The notes under the pieces were generated by a model. The model saw only the letters and a program-made list of their open reading frames with translations, was not told where the DNA came from and made no database searches. A DNA stretch of 64,000 nucleotides from Ahniella sp. GTDB taxonomy: Bacteria > Pseudomonadota > Gammaproteobacteria > Xanthomonadales > Ahniellaceae. Each line of letters starts with the position of its first letter. Positions within the stretch are counted from its first letter, which is position 1. Below are positions 28,877 to 38,688 of the stretch, piece after piece. Both the position numbers and the translations under genes were made by a program. The stretch covers positions 158,203 through 222,202 of the forward strand of contig JADJRU010000009.1 of NCBI GenBank assembly GCA_016712105.1, in the 5' to 3' direction.

Positions 28877-29644
28877 ATGGCAACGATTCACGAAATTCAA
28901 GCCGAACTTCGCGGTAACGAGGGCAAAGGTGCGAGCCGCCGCCTCCGTCGCGATGGCATGGTGCCGGCAGTGCTGTACGGCGCCAAGCAGGACGCCCAGG
29001 CAATCCAGCTGACCCAGAAGAACACCCAGCTGTACCAGGCTCACGAGTGGTTCTACGCAACGATCCTGCACATGCAGATCAACGGCACTTCCCAGAAGGT
29101 GCTGCTGCGTGACATCCAGCGTCACCCGTTCAAGACCACCATCATGCACCTCGACTTCCAGCGCGTGTCCGAGACCGAGAAGCTGCGCCTGAAGGTGCCG
29201 CTGCACTTCCTGAACCAGGAAAAGTCGCCGGCCGGCAAACTCGCAGGCGTCACCATCCTGCACGAAGTGAACGAAGTCGAAATCTACTGCTTGCCGAAGG
29301 ACATCCCGGAAGCCGTGAACATCGACCTGATCGACCTCAAGCTCAACGACATCCTGCACTTGTCCGACCTGAAGCTGCCGGAAGGCGTGACCATTCCTTC
29401 GCTGAAGCTCGGCAAGGAACATGACCATGCCGTGGTGATCGCCAAGGAAATCAGGGCCGTGGAAGAAGTGGTCGCCGCAGCCGACGCTGCAGCAGTGCCG
29501 GCTTCTGCCCTCAAGGCTCCTGCCAAGGGTGCAGCGGCCGCCAAGGGCGCAGCTCCTGCCAAGGGTGCCGCTCCGGCCAAGGGCGCAGCTCCTGCCAAGG
29601 GTGCCGCACCTGCCAAGGGCGCTGCCCCGGCCAAGAAGAAGTAA
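28877..29644 (+). CDS. rplY: 50S ribosomal protein L25 / general stress protein Ctc
   Basis: 255 residues. Binds 5S rRNA in the large subunit. Long (Ctc/TL5) form: the N-terminal L25 domain (GKGASRRLRRDGMVPAVLYG) plus the beta-rich C-terminal Ctc domain. After about residue 205 the protein becomes an Ala/Pro/Lys tail made of repeated AAPAKG hexapeptides. ATG 28877 gives MATIHEIQAEL; upstream ATGs give unrelated sequence. Between prs and pth, its normal neighbourhood. Confidence 0.95.
   Translation: MATIHEIQAELRGNEGKGASRRLRRDGMVPAVLYGAKQDAQAIQLTQKNTQLYQAHEWFYATILHMQINGTSQKVLLRDIQRHPFKTTIMHLDFQRVSETEKLRLKVPLHFLNQEKSPAGKLAGVTILHEVNEVEIYCLPKDIPEAVNIDLIDLKLNDILHLSDLKLPEGVTIPSLKLGKEHDHAVVIAKEIRAVEEVVAAADAAAVPASALKAPAKGAAAAKGAAPAKGAAPAKGAAPAKGAAPAKGAAPAKKK
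29515..29643 (+). repeat. 18-bp tandem repeat encoding (AAPAKG)n
   Basis: About six tandem 18-base units of the type GCAGCTCCTGCCAAGGGT encode the C-terminal tail KAPAKG-AAAAKG-(AAPAKG)4-AAPAKKK of L25. Units differ mainly at third positions, with two alternating versions (CCTGCCAAGGGT and CCGGCCAAGGGC), suggesting duplication of 36-base pairs. Copy number is likely to vary among strains. Confidence 0.85.
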
Positions 29645-29658
29645 TCCGGCATTCTGGC

Positions 29659-29679
29659 CCGGTTGCCTCCGGCAACCGG
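29659..29679. terminator. perfect hairpin in the rplY-pth spacer
   Basis: CCGGTTGCC-TCC-GGCAACCGG, a nine-pair stem with a three-base loop, 15 bases after the rplY stop and 23 before the pth start. No T tract, so it is more likely an RNA-processing or attenuation hairpin than a strong terminator. Confidence 0.5.
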
Positions 29680-29701
29680 CTCAGAACCGGGCTATTCAGT
29701 C

Positions 29702-30292
29702 ATGGCAGGTTTGCGCTTGATCGTCGGACTCGGCAACCCCGGATCCGAATACGACCGAACCCGGCACAATGCCGGGTTCTGGTTTTTGGACGCTTTGGCG
29801 GAAGCGTGTGGTGCACGACTCGGTCGTGACAACAAACTGCATGCTGAAGTGGGCAAGGCCACGATCGCCGGGCAAGTCGTCTGGCTGATGAAGCCGACCA
29901 CGTTCATGAACAAGAGCGGGCAAGCACTGATTGCGGCGATGAACTACTACAAGATCGACGCCGAAGAAACACTGGTGGCACACGACGATCTGGATCTCCC
30001 GCCCGGATCGGCAAGGTTGAAGTTTGATGGTGGACACGGCGGTCAGAATGGCCTGCGTGACATCATGGCCCAGCTCGGCCACGGTCGGTTCCACCGACTC
30101 AGGCTCGGCATCGGTCATCCTGGCGACAAGGATCAAGTCACCCCTTGGGTCTTGGGTCGCCCGGGCAAGGAACACGATGCGGATATCCGCGACGCCGTCA
30201 ACCGCGCCGTCCATCTGCGCGACGAATGGACCACCGGCAATATGGACAAGGCCATGAAGGCACTCCACACGGCCAAACCGAAACCGGCATGA
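29702..30292 (+). CDS. pth: peptidyl-tRNA hydrolase
   Basis: 196 residues. Recycles tRNA by cleaving peptidyl-tRNA. Catalytic His in YDRTRHNAGFWFLDAL, substrate-binding Asn in MKPTTFMNKSGQAL, catalytic-site Asp in VAHDDLDLPPGSARLK, and the GGHGGQNGLRDI loop. ATG 29702 gives MAGLRLIVGLGNPGSEY. Part of rplY-pth-ychF. Confidence 0.97.
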   Translation: MAGLRLIVGLGNPGSEYDRTRHNAGFWFLDALAEACGARLGRDNKLHAEVGKATIAGQVVWLMKPTTFMNKSGQALIAAMNYYKIDAEETLVAHDDLDLPPGSARLKFDGGHGGQNGLRDIMAQLGHGRFHRLRLGIGHPGDKDQVTPWVLGRPGKEHDADIRDAVNRAVHLRDEWTTGNMDKAMKALHTAKPKPA

Positions 30293-30300
30293 AGCTCCTG

Positions 30301-30364
30301 GGCTTGGTTCGCCGTCCGGATGGGTCAGGCAGATTGACCTGACTCCCGGATCGCGAATCAAGCC
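30301..30364. other. long imperfect hairpin between pth and ychF
   Basis: The left arm from 30301 (GGCTTGGTTCGCCGTCCGG, then ATGGGTCAGG) is complementary to the right arm ending near 30364 (CCTGACTCCCGGATCGCGA, then ATCAAGCC) over roughly 27 positions with a few mismatches and an eight-base loop. It begins eight bases after the pth stop and ends 30 bases before the ychF start. Possible attenuator, processing site or small mobile palindrome. No other copy seen in the window. Confidence 0.6.
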
Positions 30365-30393
30365 GAGCAGCTTTACACAGGACTAGACACATC

Positions 30394-31484
30394 ATGGGCA
30401 TCAAATGCGGCATCGTTGGACTTCCGAACGTCGGCAAGTCCACTCTGTTCAACGCGCTGACGAAGGCAGGCATCCCGGCCGCCAACTATCCGTTCTGCAC
30501 GATTGATCCGAACGTCGGCGTGGTGCCGGTGCCGGACTTGCGCCTGCAAGCGCTTGCGGGCATTGCGAAGCCGCTGAAGATCATCCCGACCGTGATCGAA
30601 TTCGTCGACATCGCCGGCCTCGTCGCCGGCGCCTCGAAGGGCGAAGGCCTCGGCAACCAGTTCCTCGCGCACATCCGTGAAGTCGATGCCATCGCCCACG
30701 TCGTCCGTTGTTTCGAACATGGCGACATCGTGCATGTGTCCGGCAAGGTCGACCCGATCGACGACATCGAAACCATCGACACCGAACTGGCTCTGGCCGA
30801 TCTCGACTCGGTCGAGAAAGCGCTCAATCGTGTTGATCGCGCCGCGAAGCAGAACGACAAGGAAGCACTGGCGAAGAAGCCGGTGCTCGACAAGGTTCGC
30901 GCCACGCTGAATGAGGGCCGCCCTGCCCGCTTCGCAAAACTCGATGCCGAGGAAAAAGCGCTGATCCGCGACCTCTTCCTGCTCACGTTGAAGCCGGTCA
31001 TGTACGTCGCCAACGTCAAGGAAGACGGCTTCACGAACAATCCGCATCTGGACCGCGTGCGCGCGCGCGCGATCGAGGAAGGCGCCGAAGTGGTGCCGGT
31101 GTGCGCCGCGATCGAAGAGGAACTCTCGCAGCTCGAAGATGCCGACAAGGGTGCCTTCCTGGCCGACATGGGCCTCGACGAGCCAGGCCTCGACCGCGTG
31201 ATCCGCGCCGGTTACAAACTGCTCGGCCTGCAGACCTACTTCACTGCCGGCGAAAAGGAAGTACGCGCCTGGCAGCTCAAGAAAGGCTCCACGGCACCGC
31301 AAGCAGCCGGTGTCATCCATACCGACTTCGAACGCGGCTTCATCCGCGCCGAAACAATTGCCTATGACGATTACATCGCGTTCAAGGGCGAATCGGTGCC
31401 CGAACGGCCGGCAAACTCCGCCTGGAAGGCAAGGAATACATCGTCAAGGACGGCGACGTGATGCACTTCCGCTTCAACGTCTGA
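30394..31484 (+). CDS. ychF: redox-regulated ATPase/GTPase YchF (OLA1 family), one frameshift near the end
   Basis: Obg-family P-loop NTPase binding ribosomes. P-loop GLPNVGKSTLFNAL, switch II DIAGLVAGASKGEGLGNQFL, the NVKED motif, a coiled-coil region and a C-terminal TGS domain (FTAGEKEVRAWQLKKGSTAP). The frame is lost at about 31394: TCGGTGCC where TCGGGTGCC would give FKGESGARTAGKLRLEGKEY and the normal C-terminus VMHFRFNV, stop at 31482-31484. About 363 residues repaired. A single G missing from a G run points to a consensus error. Confidence 0.93.
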
Positions 31485-31491
31485 TCGGGCT

Positions 31492-31554
31492 GGCGCCAGC
31501 CAAGGCTGGCGCCGAGCGAAAGGAAGCTCAGCTTGCCCTGAAGTACCAGGGCAA
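31492..31554. terminator. two hairpins between convergent ychF and kup
   Basis: GGCGCCAGCC-AA-GGCTGGCGCC at 31492-31513 is a perfect ten-pair inverted repeat. TTGCCCTG-AAGTAC-CAGGGCAA at 31533-31554 is an eight-pair one. Neither has a strong T tract. The position between converging genes suggests bidirectional termination. Confidence 0.5.
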
Positions 31555-31599
31555 AGCGCAGCAGCGATCCGAAGGCCAAGCACCCACGAGCACGCACGC

Positions 31600-33433
31600 T
31601 CAAACCAACACGCGCGTGCCCAACTCCACCACCTGGTTGGGCGGCAGCCGGAACCAGGATGCCGCATCATCGGCCTGCCGACTCATGGCCACGAACACAG
31701 CAGCACGCCAAGGCCGCAAACGACCAGGTCCGTTGGACAGATTGGATCGCGCCACCACATAAGTGGTCGCCATTTCATCGAGCTCGAGCGCATGGGCTTT
31801 TAATCCCTTGAGCGCCTCTGGCAAGTCAGGTTCCTCACGAAAACCGAAGCGCACGCGGAGATCGTGGATTCCGTTGCCCAGATCACGCAAGGTCAAACGA
31901 TCGGCGGCCGACACATAAGGCGTCTCGACGAAATCGATGTGAGTGAACAGCACTCTTTCGTGCAACACCTTGAAGTGTTTCAGTCCGTGCAAAAGTGCCC
32001 CCGGGACTCGATCCGGATCGGAGTTCAGATACACGGCAGTACCCGGAACACGCGCCACGCCGGAAGTCACCGAACCCACACAATCGTCCATGGCCAAATC
32101 CAGACGCGAGCGGTCGTCGGCAAGTAACGCACTGCCGCGTCGCCAGGTCGTCAGCAGCACAAAGATCAGACCACCCAGGACCAGCGGGAACCAGCCCCCG
32201 TGCAGGATCTTCGCGGCATTCGACGCAAAGAACACCAGCTCGAGACACAACACGATCGCCATCAGCGCCAACAAACCGTATCGGCGGCGGCGATGCCAGT
32301 AAACCGCCAGCAAGGTGGTCAGCAGGGTCGTGATCAACATCGTTCCGGATACGGCAATGCCGTACGCAGCAGCCAATGCACTCGACGACCCGAACGCCAT
32401 CACCAGGATCAGGACCGAAACCAGCATCAACCAATTCACAGCCGGCACATAGATCTGACCACGTTCCGTATCGGACGTATGTAACGTGCGAATGCGCGGC
32501 AGGTACCCCAGACGCGAAGCCTGCAGTGTCAATGAGTACGCACCGGTGATCGTAGCTTGTGAGGCGATCACGGTCGCCGCACCCGCGAGTGCGATCATGG
32601 GCCACAACCATGCTTCAGGCGCCAACGCGTAAAACGGATTCGCCGCCGCAGCCGGATCACGCATGACCAGCGCGCCCTGGCCAAAGTAATTCATCAGCAA
32701 GGCCGGGCAGACCAATCCGTACCAGGCAATACGGACCGGCACCGCGCCAAAATGCCCCATGTCCGCATACAGAGCTTCACCGCCAGTCAACGCGAGAAAC
32801 ACCGCACTCATCAGGACAAACGCGGCGTGCGGATGCTCAACCGCGAACTGCAGGGCATATCGCGGGTCGACGGCGGCCAGAACAGCCGGAGTTTCGATGA
32901 TGCTGTTGAGGCCGAGTCCGGCGAGCACCAGAAACCAGACCAATGTGATGGGTCCGAAGAATCCGCCAACCCGACCGGTGCCATGGCGTTGCACCAGGAA
33001 CAGCGCGATCAATATCCCCAGTGTCATTGGAATGACCCAGTGCGCCATCGAAGGGGCTGCCACGGTCACGCCCTCCATTGCCGAGAGCACCGAAATGGCT
33101 GGTGTGATCACCGCATCACCATAAAACAGTGCGGCCGCAAAAATGCCGAACATGATCACCAGCGCGGCCAGTTTCGGTTTGCCCGCCACGCGCTGATGGG
33201 CCAGCGCGGTCAGCGCCAGGACACCACCTTCACCTTCGTTGTTATGGCGCAACACGACCAGCACGTACTTGATCGAAATGACCAGCGTCACGGCCCAGAA
33301 CAATGCCGACAGGGTGACCAGGACATTCTCCGGGTGTCGCCGCGAGTCCATGGCCGGGCGCAAAGGCCTCCTTGAATGCGTACAAAGGGCTCGTGCCGAT
33401 ATCGCCATAAACAATGCCGAGTGCAGCCAGCAC
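31600..33433 (-). CDS. kup: Kup-type low-affinity potassium transporter, N-terminal frameshift
   Basis: H+/K+ symporter of the KUP/HAK family with about 12 membrane segments and a cytoplasmic C-terminal domain. The family signature GIVYGDIGTSPLYAFKEAF is near the N-terminus, followed by ENVLVTLSALFWAVTLVISI, GDAVITPAISVLSAMEGV and FFGPITLVWFLVLAGLG. The two reading frames join at about 33331, where one extra G (CCCGGAG for CCCGAG) breaks ATPENVLV. The start codon is uncertain: GTG 33433 leaves almost nothing before the signature, and the frame is open further upstream without an ATG, so the real start may lie inside the end of the kdpE-like gene. About 611 residues. Last gene of a kdpD-kdpE-kup operon. 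Confidence 0.88.
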
Positions 33434-33495
33434 CAGGGCGGAACGGGGGTGTAGTCGTTTTGCCGAGGGTCCCGAAGCGGGTTGGGAAAATGAGT

Positions 33496-34179
33496 TCAGC
33501 TTTGCCAGCGGTAACCGATACCGGTTTCCGTCAGCAGATGCGCCGGCCGGGCGGGATCGGATTCGAGCTTGCGGCGCAGGTGGCCGATCACGATTCGGAC
33601 GTAATGATGAAGATCGGGATCAGCGCTGGACCATCCGGCCAGCAGCATTTGCCGGTAGGTCAGCACCCGTCCGGGCTGGCTGGCCAGCAACAGCAGGAGC
33701 CGCAATTCGATCGGTGTGAGATGGACTGCGGCACCGTCGCGGAGCACACTCAATCCAGCGAAATCGATCTGCACGTTGCCTGCCTGGAGAATGGGTTCGG
33801 TCCGACTGGACCGCACCCGTCGCGTCAGTGCTCGAATACGCGCAAGCAATTCGCCCATGGCGAAGGGTTTGCCGAGAAAATCATCGGCGCCCACATCCAG
33901 CGCACGGATTTTTTCGCGCTCTTGATCTCGCGCCGACAGCACCAGGATCGGTACGTCGTTCCACTGTCGAAGTTCCTCGATGAAGCCGAGGCCATCACCA
34001 TCCGGAAGCCCCAGATCAAGCAGGATCAGATCAACGACGCGTTCACCCAATCGCAAACGCGCGTCACCCAGGCTTCCTGCCTCGGACACCTGCACGTGGT
34101 TGGCGGCGAGCCGATCGACCAGCAATCGACGAATCGCGAAGTCGTCCTCGACCAGCAATACCTGAAGTGGTGAGATCAT
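33496..34179 (-). CDS. kdpE: KdpE-like OmpR-family response regulator
   Basis: 227 residues. Receiver domain with acidic pocket VLLVEDD, phospho-acceptor Asp in VDLILLDLGLPDGDG and the conserved Lys in FLGKPFAMGELLARI. The C-terminal winged-helix DNA-binding domain (HLTPIELRLLLLLASQPGRV, HYVRIVIGHLRRKLE) ends GIGYRWQS. ATG 34179 overlaps the kinase stop (ATGA), so the two are translationally coupled. In other bacteria KdpE activates kdpFABC at low K+; that operon is not here and the next gene is kup, so kup is the likely target. Confidence 0.85.
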   Translation of the reverse strand: MISPLQVLLVEDDFAIRRLLVDRLAANHVQVSEAGSLGDARLRLGERVVDLILLDLGLPDGDGLGFIEELRQWNDVPILVLSARDQEREKIRALDVGADDFLGKPFAMGELLARIRALTRRVRSSRTEPILQAGNVQIDFAGLSVLRDGAAVHLTPIELRLLLLLASQPGRVLTYRQMLLAGWSSADPDLHHYVRIVIGHLRRKLESDPARPAHLLTETGIGYRWQS

Positions 34180-35696
34180 GGCCGCTCGCCCGGCCCGGAG
34201 GCGAGTGGCGGCAACTCGGACATCACCGACGTCGCCAGCGGAATGCTCAGTGTGACGGTGGCAAAGCCCTGCACATTGCCTGCCGTGATGGTTCCGCCAT
34301 GCGCCTCGATGATGGCGCGACACAAGCTCAGACCGAAGCCATGACCCGGCGGACTGCCGGCAGCAAACGGTTGCAGCAACCATTCGGTCGACTCCGGAAA
34401 ACGGGAGCCGGAGTTCGCCACGGTCACTTCAATCGACTTTCCGCGCACGACAGCACCGACGCGTACTTCCTGTTCCGCACCGCCCTGCTTGAGTGCATTG
34501 TCGATCAGATTGGTGAGCAGTCGTTCGAACAGGATCGCGTCGACATGCAGCCAAGGCAGGTCATCGGGCACATCCAGCCGAACCCATGACGCGCCGGGCA
34601 CGCCCTGCAGACCGGCGAGCACTGTCCCCAACAGTTCCTCCAGCGGCACCCAGTCCCGCGACAGCAGATTGTTCGCACTGCGCAGGCGCGCAAAATCCAG
34701 CAGGCTGTCGCACAGGCGATTGAGCCGCAAAGCTTCGTGGCAAACCCGCGCGGCGGCATCGGCAGCATCCGGCGTGCCAATCGTCGATTCGCGCAAGGCA
34801 TCGGCCCATCCGTACAAGACCGTCAGTGGCGTTCGCAAGTCATGCGACAGCCCAGCCAACATCGCATGACGAAGACGTTCAGCGTCCACTTCTGCCTGCG
34901 TGCGGATTGCCACGTCCAGATAGTGCAATCGTTCCAGACCCGCGGCCAGCACATCGGCGACTGCACGCAGGGTTGGTAACCGGCCTTGTATGTGATGCGT
35001 TGGATGATCCGGAAGCAGGACCTCGAGTACACCCCGGTTGCGCGTGGCACCTCTCAAAGGCAACAGGATTCGCACCGGGCATTCGCGATCGTCGGTGCGC
35101 AACACGGCAGGCGTATCGCCTTCCGCAACGGCCTGGACAGCCCGCTCGGCTCGATCGAGTGAGGTCGATGGATGCAGGATGGACTTGCCCGACAGGTGTT
35201 CGGCCACGAAGTTGCGAACACCGTCTGCCGCGTCGGCAGCACGAAGTGATGCATTCAGCCGCGCAGCCAGTTCAAACAGCAGGCGTTGCGCGTGTTCGTT
35301 CGACTCGGCCTGCAATCGTGCCTGGCGGGACGCGCCGGCAACCTCGGACACCAGCCACGCGACGGCAAACATCACCGCAAACACGCCAACATAGCGGGTA
35401 TCGTGGACCGTCAGCAGACCGTGCGGCGGCACGAATCCGACATCAAACGCGAGTACCGAGAGTGCACCGCACAGCAGCGCTGGGCCCCGGCCCAAGCGAG
35501 CGGCCACCAGCACCACCATCAACAACATCGGCATCACCACGTTGACGTGGTTGAGTTCAGCTCGCCAGGGCAGCAAGACAACCGCAGGCAGCAACGCCGC
35601 ACCGACCGCCAGCAAGTAGGCGTACATGCGCGGCATCAGGTGATTGACGGGCGGTTTCGTATCCATGATCGGAGACGATTGTCGGGCCATCGGCAT
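34176..35696 (-). CDS. KdpD-like sensor histidine kinase lacking the N-terminal KdpD/Usp domains
   Basis: About 506 residues against about 890 for E. coli KdpD. It starts directly at the four-helix DUF4118 membrane domain (MYAYLLAVGAALLPAVVLLP, VNVVMPMLLMVVLVAARLG, GPALLCGALSVLAFDVGF, YVGVFAVMFAVAWLV), then a GAF-like region, the HisKA phospho-acceptor HAMLAGLSHDLRTPLTVLYG, an N box LLTNLIDNALKQG and a G box GHGFGLSLCRAIIEAHGG. The N-terminal KdpD and universal-stress-protein domains are absent. Start codon uncertain: ATGs at 35696, 35690 and 35666 are possible and none has a strong ribosome site. First gene of the kdpD-kdpE-kup operon. Confidence 0.82.
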   Translation of the reverse strand: MPMARQSSPIMDTKPPVNHLMPRMYAYLLAVGAALLPAVVLLPWRAELNHVNVVMPMLLMVVLVAARLGRGPALLCGALSVLAFDVGFVPPHGLLTVHDTRYVGVFAVMFAVAWLVSEVAGASRQARLQAESNEHAQRLLFELAARLNASLRAADAADGVRNFVAEHLSGKSILHPSTSLDRAERAVQAVAEGDTPAVLRTDDRECPVRILLPLRGATRNRGVLEVLLPDHPTHHIQGRLPTLRAVADVLAAGLERLHYLDVAIRTQAEVDAERLRHAMLAGLSHDLRTPLTVLYGWADALRESTIGTPDAADAAARVCHEALRLNRLCDSLLDFARLRSANNLLSRDWVPLEELLGTVLAGLQGVPGASWVRLDVPDDLPWLHVDAILFERLLTNLIDNALKQGGAEQEVRVGAVVRGKSIEVTVANSGSRFPESTEWLLQPFAAGSPPGHGFGLSLCRAIIEAHGGTITAGNVQGFATVTLSIPLATSVMSELPPLASGPGERP

Positions 35697-35795
35697 AAAA
35701 ACGGTGAAAAGTTCAGGAAAACCGGATTTACGATGTCGAGAACCTGCAGGATGGCGCTTTGGCAGGCTGCTTCCATTCATGGCAGCATCAAACCC

Positions 35796-36200
35796 ATGAT
35801 GAAGGGCTTGACCGTGCGCCGAGTGTTGTTTGTTTGTGTCGAAAACTCGAACCGCAGCCAGATGGCCGAGGCGTTCGCTCGCCTTCAGGCAGGTGATTCG
35901 GTGTTTGCCGCGTCAGCTGGCTCCAGGCCTTCCGGACACGTGAACCCGAGAGCGGTCCGCATGATGGCGGAGCTTGGTTACGACATGGCGTCGCACGCTT
36001 CCAAGTCGCTCGACGACATCGGCACCGAAACCTGGGATGCCGTGATCACGATGGGCTGCGGGGATCAATGCCCCGCCGTGCCCGCGCGGATCCGGCAGGA
36101 CTGGGCGCTGCCGGATCCGCGAGATTTCGACGACGACACCTATCGCGCACTGCGCGACGACATTGACCGGCGAGTCCGCGAGTTGCTTGCCGCACTCTGA
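35796..36200 (+). CDS. low-molecular-weight phosphatase-type arsenate reductase / tyrosine phosphatase
   Basis: 134 residues. P-loop VLFVCVENSNRSQMAEAFAR has the CX5R active site (C-V-E-N-S-N-R) with the Asn typical of thioredoxin-coupled ArsC. The general-acid loop is ALPDPRDFDDDTYR. The resolving-cysteine region is TMGCGDQCPAVPAR. Together these favour arsenate reductase over protein tyrosine phosphatase. No arsR or arsB is nearby, so it is probably a free-standing detoxification gene. ATG 35796 or 35799. Convergent with the delta-60-repeat gene, divergent from the kinase. Confidence 0.8.
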   Translation: MMKGLTVRRVLFVCVENSNRSQMAEAFARLQAGDSVFAASAGSRPSGHVNPRAVRMMAELGYDMASHASKSLDDIGTETWDAVITMGCGDQCPAVPARIRQDWALPDPRDFDDDTYRALRDDIDRRVRELLAAL

Positions 36201-36213
36201 ATGTTGTGCGAGG

Positions 36214-38484
36214 TCAGTTGCCCTCGAAACTGTCGGCCATGATCCGTTCGGCCTCCAGCACGGATGCAATACCAAAGCGATCCGCGTTGGGACTCGCCGA
36301 TCGAACGAGCCACCGACCAGCAGACGCAATCCGTCGAACGCCATGCTGTCGACCACACCATTCACCGGCAAGGCCCAGGTGCTGTCGATGGCACCGCCTG
36401 TCGACGGAACGCGCCGGACTTCCGTCGCGCCGCCACTGGTGACGATGAGTCCGTAGAAGAATCCGCGATGGAATCCGAGGCCATTGTTGAAGGCCGTGCC
36501 GACCGTGGCAGCGGTGTTCGGGTCGATCTGACCGTCGGACAGACGCAGTCGCACCGGCGAGGCCCGCGTCACGCCATTCACGCGCGTAAAGTTGCCAGCC
36601 ACCCAGACGCCATCACCGTCGACCGCAAAACCTTGCGGGCCGACAACCGACGTGGTTTCGAACAATGGATCAAATGCCGGCAGCCGGGCGCCGGTTAATG
36701 CATCCAGACGCACCAGTTTGCGCTGCGTCCCACCACCGGGCAACGTGATGAACGTGGACACCAACAAGGTGTTGCCAACCGGGTCGAATGCCAGGTCCGA
36801 AGTGGTACTGCCGATTTCGGCGACAAACCCCGGATCGGCGGAACCATTGCCCGCGAACGGCAAACGCAGCAGCTGACTGCTGCTGAGCGCATACAGCGCG
36901 CCATTCCCCTGCAACCAGTTCATTCGCGACAAAACGGATTCGTCCAGCCTGCAATCTGATTGCCATCCACTTCGTTGAGCCGAAAAATGCCGGCATTCGC
37001 CGCAACGTAAACCCCCTGCCCCGGCACCACGGCCATCGCCGGTCGCTGCCGATCATCCGTTTGTGCGCGCCAGGCCGTGTCGACGACGCCGGATGGACTC
37101 AGCCGCAAGATATAGCGTCGCTCGGCGACCCCGGCGCGCAGAAACGTTCCGGACAAGTAGGTTCGACGACTCACAGGATCGAACACCACACTCGACACGG
37201 TTCCGGATTGATCGCTTCCACATGTCCACTCTGCAGATCAAGCCGACCTGCGGCATCAAGCTGCGCGAGGCCAAAACGCTGAACGGCATCGACCTGCACG
37301 AAGTTGCCGGCGATCAACAAACGCGTAGGCGAATCTCCGTCCGTAGCGGTAAAGCTGGGAACATTCTCGCTGAACATGGCGGGATCAAACCCGGTATCGA
37401 TGACCCCGCTCGTGCGGTCGATTCGCGCGGCACGACGACTGATCCCTGCTGCCGGAGGATTGGCGTAGGTCTGCGGTTGTCCGGTACTCAGGATGACACT
37501 CGTGTTGTGCGGGACCACCCGGAGTGATGCGGTTTGTGCGCCGGTCACCGCCACGTTCCAGACGGGGTCCACCACTCCGGTCGTCAAACCCAATTTGGCT
37601 GCGCGAGTGCGGGTGGCGCCGTTGACCGTATCGAAGAGACCGGTGATGAACACCTCATTGCCGACGACCGCAATGTCCTCAATGCTGACGCTGCCGCCGG
37701 ATCGGGTCAGCACAGGATTCCAATCAGCCACCAGAGCGCCTGCGCCGCTGGTTGAAATACGCGCGAGACCCGTCCGAGCCTGACCGCCGGCCTGAGTGAA
37801 GATGCCGCCGACGATGATCTCATCAGGCCCCGTCGCCTGCATGACCCGGATGTTGCTGTTGACGCCGACTGAAAATGTCGAAATCAGCGACCCATCGAAT
37901 CCGAACTTGGCGAGTCTTTGCACCGTCGTCGCCGGTGAGGTCAGAACCTGAGTGAAGTTTCCACCGACGATGAAGCCGTCGCTGACGACGACGATACTGT
38001 TCGCGAATGTAGGGTTGAACTGCAACGACGAGAACGTCGGATCGACGGTGCCATTGCTCAGCAGCCGCTGCACGAGATTGATGTGCAACACAAGGCTGCT
38101 GCCATCGTCGCGGCTGACGATTTGCCGGATGTTCGCAGGGCTCAGCGACGTCACGGGCTGAAAGGACGTATCAACCGAACCGTCTGCCGCCAGCCGTCCA
38201 AGACCCGGGCGCCGCACGGTGCCGAGCCGCTGATAGTTGCCGGCGACCAGCCAATTACCGTCCGGCTGTCGCAGCACACTGCGCACGACGCCCGCTTGGG
38301 TCAAATCCACGTTCGGCGACGGCAACACCGTGACGGGCAGATCCTGGCTCGTCGCATTCAGAGCACCGAATGCGCAGACGAACAGCATCACGATTCGTGC
38401 CATGACAGGCCTGATCGGCTGACAGACCGAGGCGGATCGAGTCTCCGGCGGTGTCTTTACCGAACACTTCGTATTGATGGACAT
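36214..38484 (-). CDS. secreted delta-60-repeat beta-propeller protein, three frameshifts
   Basis: About 755 residues. Exported: hydrophobic stretch MARIVMLFVCAFGALNATSQ, reached either from ATG 38403 or, with AGGA upstream, from ATG 38484 giving a long N-region. The body is made of delta-60 type repeats (GLGRLAADGSVDTSFQP, QRLLSNGTVDPTFS, RIDRTSGVIDTGFDP, LRLSPSGVVDTAWR), a fold of about 55-residue beta blades found in large bacterial surface proteins. Frame breaks near 37205 (one A missing), 36932 (one T missing) and 36290; every segment continues the repeat pattern in the next frame. The final frame ends ERIMADSFEGN with TGA at 36214-36216, the same type of tail as other giant proteins in this window. 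Confidence 0.75.
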
Positions 38485-38596
38485 GGGGCATTCCTGGGGG
38501 CAGTCTGCTTGCAATAACCCCACTTCGCCTCGGAACCCGCCAAAGTCGCTGACTGGTCGCAGGAACCCCTTTCACTCGGTGCGCTGTTGACCCCTG

Positions 38597-38633
38597 TCAT
38601 TGCGAAGGCCGCGCAGCGGCCCGTGGCAATCCC
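38597..38633. repeat. REP-like palindrome (TCATTGCGA...GTGGCAATC)
   Basis: TCATTGCGAAGGCCGCGCAG followed by CGGCCCGTGGCAATC in the spacer 38485-38688 between two leftward genes. It resembles the widespread TCATTGCGAG...GCAATC dispersed repeat. The only copy of this family I see here. Confidence 0.5.
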
Positions 38634-38688
38634 GTGCTCGCCAAAGGCCTGAATGCGAGACCGTTCGGTTTGGACGACGGCCCACCAC

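Noticed and set aside
31600..35696. A complete kdp operon
   Set aside because: No KdpA, KdpB, KdpC or KdpF sequence is present; only the two regulators adjoin kup.
35796..36200. An arsenic-resistance operon
   Set aside because: Only the reductase-like gene is present; no ArsR, ArsB or Acr3 in the neighbourhood.
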